Assembly (NCBI RefSeq): GCF_000002425.4
Contig: NC_037258.1
Location: 19,214,704 to 19,278,703, forward strand
Direction of reading: 5' to 3'
Length of the DNA stretch: 64,000 nucleotides
From: Physcomitrium patens
Taxonomy: Eukaryota > Streptophyta > Bryopsida > Funariales > Funariaceae
Shown here: piece by piece, positions 46,025-56,752 of the stretch
Numbering within the stretch: position 1 is the stretch's first letter
Layout of the letters: every line of letters begins with the position of its first letter
Translations under genes and position numbers: made by a program
Notes under the pieces: model-generated
The model's database searches: none
Told to the model about the DNA's origin: nothing
Seen by the model: only the letters and a program-made list of their open reading frames with translations

Positions 46025-47323
46025 TCAACCTGTTCTACCTCGTATTGTAGCTGCAGTTCTCAATAACGCTTCTCGAGGTAATTTCCCTTCTTGCATTGTA
46101 GAAACGGCAGAAGTCCAAAACTCACTAGTTTCCGTACTTCCACCAATTTCATCATCTACTCTAGCACCATAACTTGCACTTTCTCGTACTTCTGTTTCAT
46201 GCTCTTTTAAGTAATCTTGAACTAATGCTCTCATTCCTCCCTTGCCAAAATTGGTTTGAAGAAGATCCTCCCTATCTTTCAATGCTATCTTCCCATCTTT
46301 CCAGCAAATAATTCCCTGCCGTATCATATTATTAAATTCATTGCAATCTTTTCTAGTGTGTGAAGCATCATCACACCAAATGCATCTTTGTACATATCCT
46401 TGTTTTGAAATATTCTTCGAATTGGTTATAGAAGTATTTTCTTCAAGTCTTGCCAATTTGATTTGAAGATCTCGCATTCCTCGTATAATTTCTTCCATAC
46501 CCATATCTGCTTTCTTTGACAAGGATGTCGAAGGTTGAACTGTAGGCATTGTCGGTGGTGTTGTACGTACTGGAGCTTTGGGTGCTTGTACTGTTTTCGG
46601 AATATTGCTCCTATCCTTCCTCCTTTCTTTTTTTGTAAGCAACTCCACCGCATCTTCAACGTTCTTCCACTTCGTTGTCAATCCTTCATCTTCTTCTTTG
46701 TCTTCAAAAAGGGGTTCTAATTTCTCTTGCAATTCTCCATCAGCAGCTTGAAGAAATAGATCAACTTTGTTCGGCTCCAATGTCAATTTTTCTACCTTCG
46801 ATAATTGAGAGTACTGCCTCTCAAATTCCCTTAGTAGCTCTGTTGCTTGCAAATTCTTATTGGGCCGTTCAATCCATTCCAAAAACAGCTTCTTAGTAAC
46901 GCGATCAGCATCTTTCAAGAAATATTCGTCTTTCAATGCATGTGAAAAATCCTCCCATGAATTCCCACAACGATCCGTAATCGATGTAATGTGGTCCTTT
47001 ATCTCCGGTATCATGGCAAGTCCAAATAGTGCAACCATTTTCTTCTCAGAAACCCGATTTAATTCCATTTCACGAACATAACATCTTAAATACCTTGAAA
47101 TATTCCTCCCATCAAATTGATCAATTTTATTGACCACTGCTTGCAATGCTTTGGTTGCCAAAGCTTCCTTTCGATCATTGCTTTGCTGTTGCTGCATTGA
47201 AAATGAGAAGGCTTGAAACAAACTAGCAATAGATGGATCCATGTGCATACCTTGTCCTTTAGAAGACTCCCCACCAGAAACTTCTCCCAAAAATCCTTCA
47301 AAATTTTTATTTTCGTTTTCCAT
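46025..47323 (-). CDS. Gag of B, intact
   Basis: 432 residues from the ATG at 47323 (MENENKNFEGFLGEV) to TGA 46025-46027. A capsid-like helical region about 60-230 includes DQFDGRNISRYLRCYVREME and FLEWIERPNKNLQATELLRE; then a Pro/Thr-rich linker, and one CCHC knuckle CIWCDDASHTRKDC near 330, intact here. The frame is also open upstream of the ATG, but only from a GTG in the primer-site region, so the ATG is chosen. This gag does not resemble the gag of C. Confidence 0.9.
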   Translation of the reverse strand: MENENKNFEGFLGEVSGGESSKGQGMHMDPSIASLFQAFSFSMQQQQSNDRKEALATKALQAVVNKIDQFDGRNISRYLRCYVREMELNRVSEKKMVALFGLAMIPEIKDHITSITDRCGNSWEDFSHALKDEYFLKDADRVTKKLFLEWIERPNKNLQATELLREFERQYSQLSKVEKLTLEPNKVDLFLQAADGELQEKLEPLFEDKEEDEGLTTKWKNVEDAVELLTKKERRKDRSNIPKTVQAPKAPVRTTPPTMPTVQPSTSLSKKADMGMEEIIRGMRDLQIKLARLEENTSITNSKNISKQGYVQRCIWCDDASHTRKDCNEFNNMIRQGIICWKDGKIALKDREDLLQTNFGKGGMRALVQDYLKEHETEVRESASYGARVDDEIGGSTETSEFWTSAVSTMQEGKLPREALLRTAATIRGRTG

Positions 47324-47394
47324 AAAAATAAAGATAAAATCAAGCGAAATCCAATACCTTCTACCTGAAGCTTTCACGTCGGGTTCACCACTTA

Positions 47395-48759
47395 TGTCGT
47401 ATTACGTGCTTTCTTGCTCGAGAACGCGCCGGGCGTCTGGTTGTAGAAGGTAGTATGGAGATTCGCCGATAGTCAAGCAGTCTATCAATTTTTGACTGCT
47501 GGAATATAAACGACTGCAACAATGTACCGTAAATCTATACGGATGCTCTTCGACTGCTTGTCGAAGTCTTTTTTTTTGCTCCAACTGGTAGGTCTCTAGA
47601 CGTTACAGAGAACCCTGTACAACCCAAACTGTTAACCTTCAATACTGCTTTGTACTTACGATCTTGTATCCACTGACTGTCTTGTTAGATTAACCCAATA
47701 AATTTCATTCACTCCGCATACTCAATCCTATAGACACCCTTTTAATCCTTCAATCACAGACGTAATTCGATTTTACAAAACAGTCAAGAGTATTCAAACC
47801 CACTTCATTTAAAAATCCCGATTCACCATTACAACACTGACTTCAGCAGCGATTGCCTCAGTCTTCCCAAAACTCTACGAAGAAGAAAAATCCAAATTCT
47901 ATGTCTTTCCTTCCCCGACCCGAAGCATGAAGCTCCTTTCTCTATTATTCCCTTGATCTTCAAAACCCTCCAATGAAAACCGAACTGGTAACCTTGCAAA
48001 AGCTTGAAAACTAGCTCCCCCCCGATTCCCCGAAAAAAAAAAAAAAAAACCTCCCTCTCTAAAACTATATTCTCCCCTAACCTTATCCTCTGAATTTCTT
48101 CAATCTTCTATCTTAGATCCGGAATTGGCTCCCGCCGTCAGAGCTTAGATCCAAAATTGGCTCACGTCATCAAGGCCTTCTCCTCTGTTTTTACCTTTAA
48201 GAGATTCATTTATCGTAAACAACGTTCTCTGAAACGGCACAGAGAACAGGACAGCCCGAAATAGAATCGAAACCCCGTAATCGGGACCACATTGAGTTGC
48301 CCAACCAATTCAGGTCCCATATTAGGTAAGATGCCTGTAGTAACCTAGATGCTCGCGTAATTGGGTCAAATTGGTCTTCGCGTCAGACTGGCTGAGGCCC
48401 GTAGTAAGACCTGGATTTTCCCGTAACTAGACTGCATTGGATTGCCCCACCAATACAGGTCTCATATTGGGTAAGAGGACTCGGATTGGATTCTCGAAAT
48501 TGGATCCAATTGGCTCTTCAAACCCGTCGTGTGAATTGGTCCTTCTCATCCTGCTAACTCCCGTTATTAGAATCGAACGGAGCATTTCAGTATGCCCCGG
48601 CTGACTGTAACGAGGTGACTGAACCTGACCACTCAGTATTTGCGCTGGAGTTGGTCGATGCTCCCAATATTCGAGGTAACTGAATATTAATAAAATTCCC
48701 CTTCTTCTTTTTTTTTTATTTTTTTTATTTTCACTGTATACTCGTATTACAACACGACA
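47395..48759 (-). repeat. 5' LTR of B
   Basis: 1365 bp. The primer site TGGTGAACCCGACGTGAA follows four bases after it on the minus strand (47374-47391). The outer end on the plus strand, ATTACAACACGACA, carries the terminal hairpin. Confidence 0.93.
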
Positions 48760-48763
48760 ACGT

Positions 48764-49555
48764 CCAGTCTTTTCCTACTTTGTAAGAGGTTTAAAATGTA
48801 TCATATTAATTTATATTAGTTCTGGCTTTGACGAATACGTTTTAAAAAACTTAGGAACAGTCGCCATTACTTGACTTCTTCCTCTCCAACCAAATCTTTG
48901 TTCTTGACACCTTTCATATAAACGATTTTTGCATGCAATGGCTTAAGTAATAAATTGTTTCAAAGATTTTACTTTCAGCATTGTTAATAACAAATATTTG
49001 ATGCTATCCTCCAATCCATATCAAAATTGATTGATAAGTGTTTTGTTGTTCCATTCTATATCGCAAGCAAGGTTTTGGAATTCGGTAGCATATATAGTGG
49101 CTGATTGTAATCCTTGCCGTAAGGATAAAAACTTGATCTCTGCTACTCGTTCTTGATCACTTTCTCAGAATGTAGCCATAAATACTTCTAAGAATGAATT
49201 CAAATCATAAAAGAGAGGTGAATCTTTTTCCATCAAAGGTGCAAACTAAAAAAAAGCACTTCCTGATAGTAGTGCGCCTACAAATCCGACTTGAGTAAAT
49301 CCATCAAAATATTGGAAAGAGTGCAACCTTAGATAGACCTTGACTTGTTGTAAAAATCCTCGAACTTTTGATCTTCTTCTATCAAACTTCTTAGGCATAC
49401 TAATCCTTATCTTTGTCATACATGTAGAACAAAAACTCTTTGAATTTGGTTGTGACGTTGATCTACTTGCTTCTTTCAACTGCACAACTTCTTCTTGCAG
49501 ATTATCACAGACATAAAATACAGACTTGAAATCTAACAAGAAGTTCAAGAAGAAG
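48764..49555 (-). pseudogene. N-terminal and central gag of D, decayed
   Basis: Minus-strand continuation of D after B. The open piece 49246-49548 contains NLQEEVVQLKEASRSTSQPN and ISMPKKFDRRRSKVRGFLQQ, matching PEKFDGTRSKFRGFINQV of C, then FVGALLSGSAFF. The rest (48780-49240) holds decayed matches to the central gag. Confidence 0.75.
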
Positions 49556-49630
49556 TGGCAGAACTAGATTAAACAGATGAGTACAAGAACAACACCAGAA
49601 AGGTGAGCTAGAACTCTAAGAGATGTGTTG

Positions 49631-49658
49631 TCGAGACTGAAGAACTCTTCAGCCTCGA
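49631..49658. other. Perfect-type hairpin in the E LTR
   Basis: TCGAGACTGAAG, four-base loop, CTTCAGCCTCGA: 12-bp arms with one mismatch (G-U in RNA). It spans the expected transcript start, just downstream of the TATA box on the minus strand. Confidence 0.7.
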
Positions 49659-49662
49659 TCCC

Positions 49663-49670
49663 TATATATA
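49663..49670 (-). promoter_or_regulatory. TATA box of the E LTR
   Basis: TATATATA on the minus strand, between the heat-shock-element array and the presumed transcript start. Confidence 0.6.
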
Positions 49671-49710
49671 TTCCTACTTAGGAAGCTTCTCGAGCTACTT
49701 CTATTAACTA

Positions 49711-49905
49711 AGAAGCTTCTAGAAAGTTCCAGGGGATTCCTTTCTAAAAGCTTCTAGAAACTTCTCTTCTAGAAGGTTCCAGAGACTTCCTTTCTAGAAG
49801 CTTCTAGAAACTTCTCTCTAAAAGGTTCCAGAGGCTTCTCTTCTAGAAGGTTCTAGAGGCTTGTTTTTTAGAAGGTTCTAGAAACTTCTCTCTAATAAGT
49901 TCTAA
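49711..49905 (-). promoter_or_regulatory. Array of heat-shock elements in the E LTR
   Basis: Alternating GAA and TTC triplets spaced by two bases, the binding pattern of heat-shock factors. Perfect runs: GAAgcTTCtaGAAagTTC (49712-49729), a run of seven triplets at 49747-49779, and TTCtaGAAgcTTCtaGAAacTTC-type at 49792-49814, with further partial runs to about 49893. The array lies immediately upstream of the TATA box in the direction of transcription. Confidence 0.8.
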
Positions 49906-50026
49906 GGAATATGTCCCTAACATCACCCCCTCCTTTAGCTTCAAGGTCTCTGAGAAGCAATGTTGTTGATCGGTACCAACGCAAGAAAATGAAGATTTTT
50001 AGCATAACTTCTGCTATGAACTCCAA

Positions 50027-50323
50027 CTATTGTTTATGAGGCAAGTGGTTCATCGACCCTTGAAGCCAACGGTAGTGGCCCACACCTTCGACTTCTGACC
50101 AAGCATGAACTTCCGTGTCCTCATTGTGAAATTGTCCTGCAAACATGCCTTCTGGCTGACCATCGTAAGTAAGCTCGATCTCCAATATGATCACCAGTGA
50201 TCGGTTACTCGGTATCCTCCGTCGTCGTCGTGGTACATGTAGTTCTTCATCTCGAGGTCGCCTTCGTGAGCTACTCGGTTGCGATACTCTGACTGGCATA
50301 GTATCTATCTCTTGGCTATCCAT
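50027..50323 (-). CDS. ORF3 of E, intact, unknown function
   Basis: 98-residue protein starting MDSQEIDTMPVRVSQPSSSR, with an Arg-rich N-terminal half (PRRRRRIPSNR) that could bind nucleic acid or act as a nuclear signal. A conserved half follows with LVIILEIEL, an acidic middle (FHNEDTEVHAW) and GVGHYRWLQGSMNHL. It lies between the chromodomain end of pol and the polypurine tract. Homologous frames occupy the same place in C (27969-28400), D (20590-20990) and G (61200-61560). No known domain was recognised. Confidence 0.7.
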   Translation of the reverse strand: MDSQEIDTMPVRVSQPSSSRRRPRDEELHVPRRRRRIPSNRSLVIILEIELTYDGQPEGMFAGQFHNEDTEVHAWSEVEGVGHYRWLQGSMNHLPHKQ

Positions 50324-50459
50324 ATCAAAAGACCAAACTACGATCTATCTTGGAGAAAATAACTCCATCAACTATGAATTTTGCTGGTGCTCTCCCCTTT
50401 TCTTATATTGTTGGGAGAACAAGCTTCAGAAAGAAGCTATCATCGAATTGATTTAGGTT

Positions 50460-53400
50460 TATCGGAATGTCGTTGATGAAACTCCTGTACCTTTTGTGGC
50501 GCATTCGCAAGATTTTCAGCTGGCTCCCACGTTCACTCATTAATGTCATAGCCGCACCAATGAACAAGATATTCTAACTTTTCCCACCTTCGCCGTGAAT
50601 CCAATACCTTTTCAACCTCGTATTCTTCGTGGTTCTCGATTTCAATACTAGGTGGCAAACATTGCACTCTTTCAGGAAAAGATGACTCTCGATAAGGTTC
50701 CAACAGAGAAACATGAAAGACTGGATGTACCTTCATAGAAGCCGGTAACTCTAGCCGGTATGCCACTGGATTAATTTGCTTCTAGATGATAAATTGTCCC
50801 AATCTTCGATAGTCCAACTTATCACATGGTTGCTTGGTCTTGATATTTCATCGAAGAAGCCAGGCTTTGTCTCCAACTTTGAAAGTAGGTGCTGGATTCC
50901 GAAATCTATCTGCAGACGTCTTATAGGATTCTTGAGCGGATTATAATTGAAGCTTCAACATAGTTTGAAGCTCTGATAGTTGCTTCGCAAATCCTTCAGC
51001 TGCTGGATTGTTATTTGTTGACGGACTCAATAAATCAAGCTTCGGATGATACCCATAGTTGGAAAAGAATGGTGTTTGTTGAATCGACGCATGGAGGGTG
51101 TTGTTATATGCAAACTCGGCTAGCGGTAGATATGCAGTCCAATTGAATTGCTGATAGTTGATGCTGTATCGTAAGTACTACTCCAAGACTTGGTTCACCC
51201 GTTCCGTTTGGCCATCAATTTGAGGATGAAAAGGTGAAGAAAGCTTGATATCCACCTTCAATATCCCAAAGAGAGATCTCCAAAACTTTGACATGAACTG
51301 GGTACCTCGATCTGATATGATATCATCTGGTAGTCCATGATATCGATACACATTATCGAGAAAGAGTCTTGCTGTGACTTCACTGGATGATGTCTTCTTA
51401 CAAAGAACAAAGTGTGCCATCTTCGTAAGCCGATCTACCACGACAAAGATGCTGTCAAATGAGTTTGATGATGGCAAGTCCGTGATGAAGTCCATAGAAA
51501 TTGAAGACCATGGTCGATGTGGAATTGGCAATGGCTGTAGAAGTCCATAAGGGCGATGCCGAGGATTCTTAGATCTTGAACAGATGTCACAAGAGAGGAC
51601 AAAATCTTTCACATCCTTCCACATTTGGGGCCACCAAAAATCTCGGGAAATAAGCTCCAAGGTCTTGTTGAATCCAAAATGTCCCGCAGCTGGAAAATCA
51701 TGGCGAGATTGAAGAACTCGGAGTCGTGCTAGTCCTTTTGGAATGTACAATCGCTCTTCAAAGTATAAAAGTTCTCCCTCCACCTTAAACTTTTCGTCAT
51801 TGGTACGTTGCTTGATATCAATGGCTATTGAATCTTTAATGATCATAGCACGTACCTGGTTTAGGAAGTCAGCATCAAATGATACAATAGTAGCACAAAG
51901 TTGAAATCTCTCTGGCTTCAATAACGTTGTACATTGTTGATCAAACGCTGCTTCTCCAGCCTTTGGTGCAAGATACGATCTCCTTGATAAAGCATCGGAT
52001 AGTCCTTGCTGCCTTCCAGGTCGATAAGTGATAACAAAATCGAATCTAGATAGCGACATATTCCACCGAGCTTCACGCCGATTTAAAACTTGAGCCGTCA
52101 TGAAATACTCCAAATTCTTGTGATCCGTATATACGGTTACTGGATGTGCAGCTCTTTCAAGAAAGTGACGCCATTCTTCAAAAGAATCCACTATAGTAAG
52201 AAGTTCCTTATCGTGGATCTCATAATTGATTTCAGCAGCAGAGAACTTCCGAGAATAGAATGCAACTGGATGGAGCTTCTTATCTTCACTCATTTGTGAA
52301 AGCACAGCTCCCAAAGCAAAATCTGAAGCATCAGTTTCTAAAGAGAAGGCCTTTGTAAAGTCTGGATGTACCAAAATTGGAGCTGTAGTAAATACTGTCT
52401 TCAAATCTTGAAACACTTTTTCCGCCAAAGGTCCCCATTCCAACTTATCCTTACATGTTAATCGAGTGAGAGGAGCAGCAACTTGAGAATATTTCTTGAT
52501 GAAGATCCGATAGAAGTTAGCAAAACCAAGAAAGCATTGTACGCCTCTAACCGTCTTCGGAACCTCCCAAGATATGATTGCTTCTACTTTCTTGGGGTCC
52601 ATCTTCAAACCTTCTGTAGTCGCAATGAATCCCAAAAATTCCATCTCCGTTTGGTGAAATAAACACTTTTCTAATTTGGCATATAGTCCTCGCTTGCGTA
52701 GTTTCTCCAAGACCAAACGAACATGCTCCTCATGCTCTTCCTCATTTTTAGAGAATATTAGAATATCGTCCAAGTAGATGACAACAAAATCGTCGAGGTG
52801 TTCTTGAAAGATGTCATTCATCATATGTTGGAAAACCACTGGAGCATTGGTAAGATCAAAAGGCATGACATTATATTCGAAATGACCATACCTTGTACGG
52901 AATGCTGTCTTTCACTCATCTCCTTCCTTGATTCGTATGAGATTATAAGCTTTCCTTAGATCAATTTTTGTAAAGATCTTCGCACGTCCAAGTTATTCTA
53001 AGAGACTAGAAATCAAGGATAATGGGTAACGATTTTTCTTTGTTACGTTGTTGAGGCCTCGATAGTCCACACACATCCGTAATGATCCATCTTTCTTCTT
53101 CACAAATAAGATGGGTGCTCCAGCTAATGATTTTGAATGACGAATGAAGTTCTTGGCTAGATTCTTGTCGATGTACTTTCGTAACTCTGCCAACTCCATT
53201 TGCGATAGATTGTAGATTGGGCCAAAAGGTGGTTGTGCTCCTTCTTGCAAGTCTATGGCACAATCATATGGTCGGTGTTCCGGTAGTATGTCGGCATTCT
53301 TCTTTCAAAACACGTCTTCAAAATCTTTATATTGCTCCGGTATACTTGCTGTTGAGATCTTCTCCTCGGTAGTTGGAGCCGCATAAGTGACAAATGGAGT

Positions 53401-53915
53401 GCCTTCCTTAGATGATCTTATAAACGCTCTTGCTCCAATGAATAAGGATTTCTTTTTTCGAGGTTTTTTACTAGGTTTTTTCTTGGGTGGTTTTGTGTGA
53501 AAAGTCATCTTCCGCAACCTCCAATCTATCAATGGATTATGTTTTTCCAACCAAGAAAGACCAAGAATAATAGGATTTGATGGGGTTCTAATAATATTAA
53601 AAATAATATGACTACTATGGTCTTTAAACGTTACTTCTATAGGTTTTGATTCATGGGTGATGCTACCAGATAATAAAGGTCGCCCATCTATGACCTCAAC
53701 ATGAACAGGTTTTGATTTTTGTACCAAAGGGATCTTATGACGCTTTACAAATTCTTCGTCTAAAAAACAAGCAGATGCCCCTGAGTCTAGTAGTGCTAAG
53801 GTTCTCAATTTTTGAGGGCCGATAAACAGAGGGATTGTAAAACAAAGAGTAGGTTGGGCAGAAAGAAAGGAACCTGATTGTTGTTGGGATATTTCATTGT
53901 CCAGCCACACGGTTC
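50460..53915 (-). pseudogene. Pol of E, several stops
   Basis: Same domain order as C pol. Protease LLDSGASACFLDEEF (53305-53910); RT start [20 protein letters not shown] (52993-53250); RT core with YLDDILIFSKN, RNase H ETDASDFALGAVLSQ and integrase DFITDLPSSNSFDS, SDRGTQFMSKFW (51178-52866); chromodomain [20 protein letters not shown] (50533-50766) ending at EFHQRHSDKPK. Stops include TGA 53305-53307, TGA near 52915 (Trp in C), TAG 51178-51180 (Gln in C) and a TGA inside the chromodomain end. Confidence 0.88.
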
Positions 53916-54878
53916 CTACTGTGGCTGGGCATCCTCATTTTCCTGAACAAATACTCCCCTAGTCTTGACTATGCCTTGATTTTGCTTTTTGGGGCAGTTT
54001 CTGACTTTGTGGCCTTCTCCACCGCAATACAAGCATAAAATTTCCTCCACACGTCGCTTTTTTTCTTCTATAGTAAGAGATTTGATACATACCGCATCAA
54101 TTTACATGTCTTCTACCTCTGAATGTGAATTCACACCGCTTGCCGATATAGTTGGAGCATGGCGAATTGTATGTTATCTTGAGCGTTGGTCTTGGCGACG
54201 TTGGAATAGGCGATTATCGCACTTCACAGCTTGGCTAATGGCTTCATTGAGCGTTCGTGGATCAGGAAGAGTTAACAGCAAATCCTTCACATCATCTCTT
54301 AAATCCCAATAGAATTGACTCATCAATGCTTCTTCATCCCAATTGATGTCGCATACTAATTGCTTGAAATCTGAAGCATAGACTGATATAGAACGCATCC
54401 CCTGACGTAGCGACCAGATCTTTGTTGTAGCCCATCGAACCTTATCGTGTTCACCAAATGCTTCAGCAAATGCTTCCAAAAAGGTTTCGAAGTTATTTAA
54501 TATGGATGATCATTTCTCAAACAAGAGAGCAAACCATGATAGAGCTTGTCCCGTAAGTAAGGTTCCAACAAGCCCAACACATGACTCCTCCGTTAGATAT
54601 CGTTCGGGCTGTAAAACTGTTATCAACCTGATTTGATTGATGAATCCTCGAAACTTGGAACGTGTTCCATCAAACTTATCTGGAAGACTAACTCGAGGCT
54701 CCTTATGTTGTAGAACTAGTAGTTCTTGTCGAACCTGAGGTAAAGTTGTTTCTTCAAGTGCCAAAATTTGAGGCTGGTGTAATTTAGATTGTGCTATCCC
54801 AGATACTCCATCATTATCACTTCCGTTGACAGTAGTATCCACAAACTTTCCTTCCATAGACAACTCAAACGAATTCAA
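53916..54878 (-). pseudogene. Gag of E, interrupted
   Basis: Starts MNSFELSMEGKFVDTTVNGS at 54878. The gag core has LPDKFDGTRSKFRGFINQIR, LVGTLLTGQALSWFALLFE and SVYASDFKQLVCDINWDEEA. The CCHC knuckle CLYCGGEGHKVRNC lies near 54030. Stops break it near 54508 and 54172. It ends at TAG 53916-53918 with GGAAAAT (53937-53943) at the same distance as in C. Confidence 0.85.
53937..53943 (-). promoter_or_regulatory. Candidate -1 frameshift site GGAAAAT (E)
   Basis: Gag codons CAG-GAA-AAT-GAG; the spacing to the gag TAG is identical to that in C, although the codons between differ. Confidence 0.45.
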
Positions 54879-55094
54879 AAGTTAAATTAAAGGAAGAAAA
54901 ATTGCAACCTCTAAAAACAAATCCTACAAAGAGGGGTTATGCACTCTTTCTAAGGAAAAGATTAGTATTAGAAAATAAGATTTTTTTGTTTAAAGGTGGA
55001 TAGTTCACAACCTTCAAAATATAATAATAGAAGTGGATTAATCCACTCACTTCTAAAACAAGACAGAAATAATATGTTAGCATTCTTGGCAAAC
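54879..55094 (-). other. Chromovirus leader joining E gag to the D LTR
   Basis: 216 bases, close to the 212-base leader of C, with three rather than two GG-TA..CCAC-like repeats. It either belongs to D or is a hybrid formed when the 5' LTR of E was deleted. Confidence 0.45.
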
Positions 55095-56475
55095 TATTAA
55101 GCATATGAATCTCGAAGAAAGAGAATCTTTAATATACTCTTCTATTGGTGAAGAAAACTAGTAAGTCACTTAAAAGGTGATGTAATATTAACTAGAATGG
55201 CTATTGTCAAAAATAAGAAGACTAGAAAGTCTTGAAAGAAGACTAAGACTAGAAAGGCATTGACAAGAGTGAAGAAGGCTTTACTCTTGCCTCCATATAT
55301 ACTATCTAACTAAGAGCTACATGGCGGGGTCCTATAAGACCTCCAACATGTGTTGACCTTGCTAGCCATATGTCTTATCTTGCAAGGTAAGTTATCTATG
55401 TATGCGCCATGTAGTTGACTTATTCCACAAGCTATTATATGGATATAACTTGTTCTACAAGCTACCAATATATGATTAACTTTTTGGCTAAGTTTCTAAC
55501 CTACAAATATATCTAAAGTCAAAATCGTTGTTGAGGTAGAGAGAGTTTGCCTCAAGAAAGCATTGCACTTTTGGCTGCCACTAAATACTCAATCAAGTCT
55601 AAGATATAAAAATACCAAATTTATATATATAATATTGTGTCTTTTTGGGCATTTATATCAATATATAACCTCAAGAGCTAAAAAAACATCCAAATGTATG
55701 ATAAAGTATCTTAAAATCTTATATATCCTTATGAGAAATATTTCCTAAATTTCAACACCTTATATCTCACGATCGAACTGTCCAAATAATCCTTAAGATT
55801 TATATAAAGTAGTAATATAATTTCAAAAACTACCAAAAAAATAAAATAAATTCAAGTACAAATTCATTACGGATCTTGAGATATCACCAAAATCCTAACA
55901 ATAGCTTTAAATCCTAGCTTACAAACATTCAAGTGCTATTTTCTTCATATCTCACAAAATAAATACTCAAATACTATGAAACTTAGATGTATAGCTATTT
56001 TATCTAATAATGTCTATATAACTAAAAATTTCCAATTGGATATGGCCTTCGACCAATAGGAATGAAGATCTCTATTCGTTGCCTTCATCCAACCATGCCT
56101 TCCTTTCATCCCTCCCAACAAGCCTCCTATTAGTTAAGATTTTCTTCTTTAGGCTCTAATCTTCTCTCAAGGCTTTATACTAAATATTTAGGTCTTATAA
56201 TTTTTTTAAAATGCTAAAATCAAAAAAGATAAAACTCAAAATAAAGTTTCTTATATCCACTCTCTTTAAATTAATCTATTAACCATTCTAACATATACTA
56301 AGACTTATGAATATATTATATGTTTTAACTAATTTTTACATACTATAAGCAATTACAGTACGACACTGTACTATGAAGCTTCTAAAAAGCTTCTCTAAAA
56401 GACTTTATGAAATTATTCTATATTTACCTACTTCTACTTAATCATATAAGTAACTATTGAGGTAAATATATATGT
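55095..56475 (-). repeat. 5' LTR of D, split by K1
   Basis: Aligns with 19979-20557 over its length, starting TATTAAGCATATGAATCTCG (decayed TGTCAAGG). It is interrupted at 55525-56365 and loses its last few bases at the K2 insertion. Confidence 0.8.
55525..56365 (-). mobile_element. K1, LTR-like insertion in the D 5' LTR
   Basis: 841 bp. Read on the minus strand it starts TGTCGTACTGTAATTGCTTATAG and ends GCAAACTCTCTCTACCTCAA, matching both ends of K2 and the TGTCGTGTTGTAA start of the A/B LTRs. No coding capacity. Likely a solo LTR of an A/B relative. Confidence 0.55.
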
Positions 56476-56672
56476 CTATTGTCGTGTTGTAATTTATTCA
56501 TAGTGTAAAAATAATGGTTATTATATTGATGTTATTTAATAATAACCTTAGAAAATAATGAGTTATTTTTTATAGAATTTCATGGTTTATAGAAATCTTA
56601 AATAACTTGTGTAAGTTTTATAAGTAAAAATAGAAGTATTAGGATTATTTAATATGAAAGATGTAAAAAGAT

Positions 56673-56752
56673 ATGGGTATTGATATTATAGTATTGTAGC
56701 CTTAAGCCATCTATGGGTATTGATATTATAGTATTGTAGCCTTAGGCCATCT
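56673..56752. repeat. 40-bp tandem duplication in K2
   Basis: Two adjacent copies of a unit beginning ATGGGTATTGATATTATAG, period 40, with one base difference (TTAAGCC/TTAGGCC). Confidence 0.9.

Larger units (their letters stand above)
40055..48759 (-). mobile_element. LTR retrotransposon B (A/B family), young copy
   Basis: 8705-bp minus-strand element with TG..CA ends and a perfect 4-bp target duplication, ACGT (40051-40054 and 48760-48763), inside the gag of D. LTRs 40055-41412 and 47395-48759 differ at only a handful of positions plus a poly-T length difference, so it is recent. Gag is open. Pol is one frame with three in-frame stops. It is the best reference for element A. Confidence 0.95.
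49560..49922 (-). repeat. 3' LTR of E
   Basis: Unlike the other LTRs in the window. The minus-strand start TGTTAGGGACATATTCC is placed by the adjoining polypurine tract; the other end (about 49560) is a guess because no partner LTR exists. It contains the heat-shock-element array and a TATA box. Confidence 0.65.
49560..54900 (-). mobile_element. Chromovirus E with heat-shock-type LTR, 5' LTR missing
   Basis: Minus-strand Ty3/Gypsy element inserted at the start of the D gag gene. From right to left: gag, pol with chromodomain, ORF3, polypurine tract (49923-49940) and a 3' LTR of about 360 bp ending TAACA at 49922. No matching LTR is found on the right; the gag is followed directly by a chromovirus leader and the 5' LTR of D. 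Its left border is approximate. Gag and pol carry several stops; ORF3 is open. Confidence 0.75.
19979..56475 (-). mobile_element. Decayed chromovirus D, itself carrying A, B, E and K1
   Basis: Minus-strand Ty3/Gypsy element. 3' LTR 19979-20557; ORF3 and chromodomain 20590-21415; pol 36733 to about 39900; end of gag 39902-40054; rest of gag 48760 to about 49555; leader and 5' LTR 54879 to about 56475. The gaps between these pieces are exactly elements A, B and E, and D reads continuously across each one: for example TCCGG before A and CCGGTAGATTTAATCG after it. It sits in G at 19978/58059; the expected target duplication (GCAGG against about ATTGG) is blurred by age. All frames are broken. Confidence 0.8.

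Noticed and set aside
46535..47081. Open frames on the plus strand opposite gag of B
   Set aside because: They mirror the gag codons on the other strand and have no independent support.
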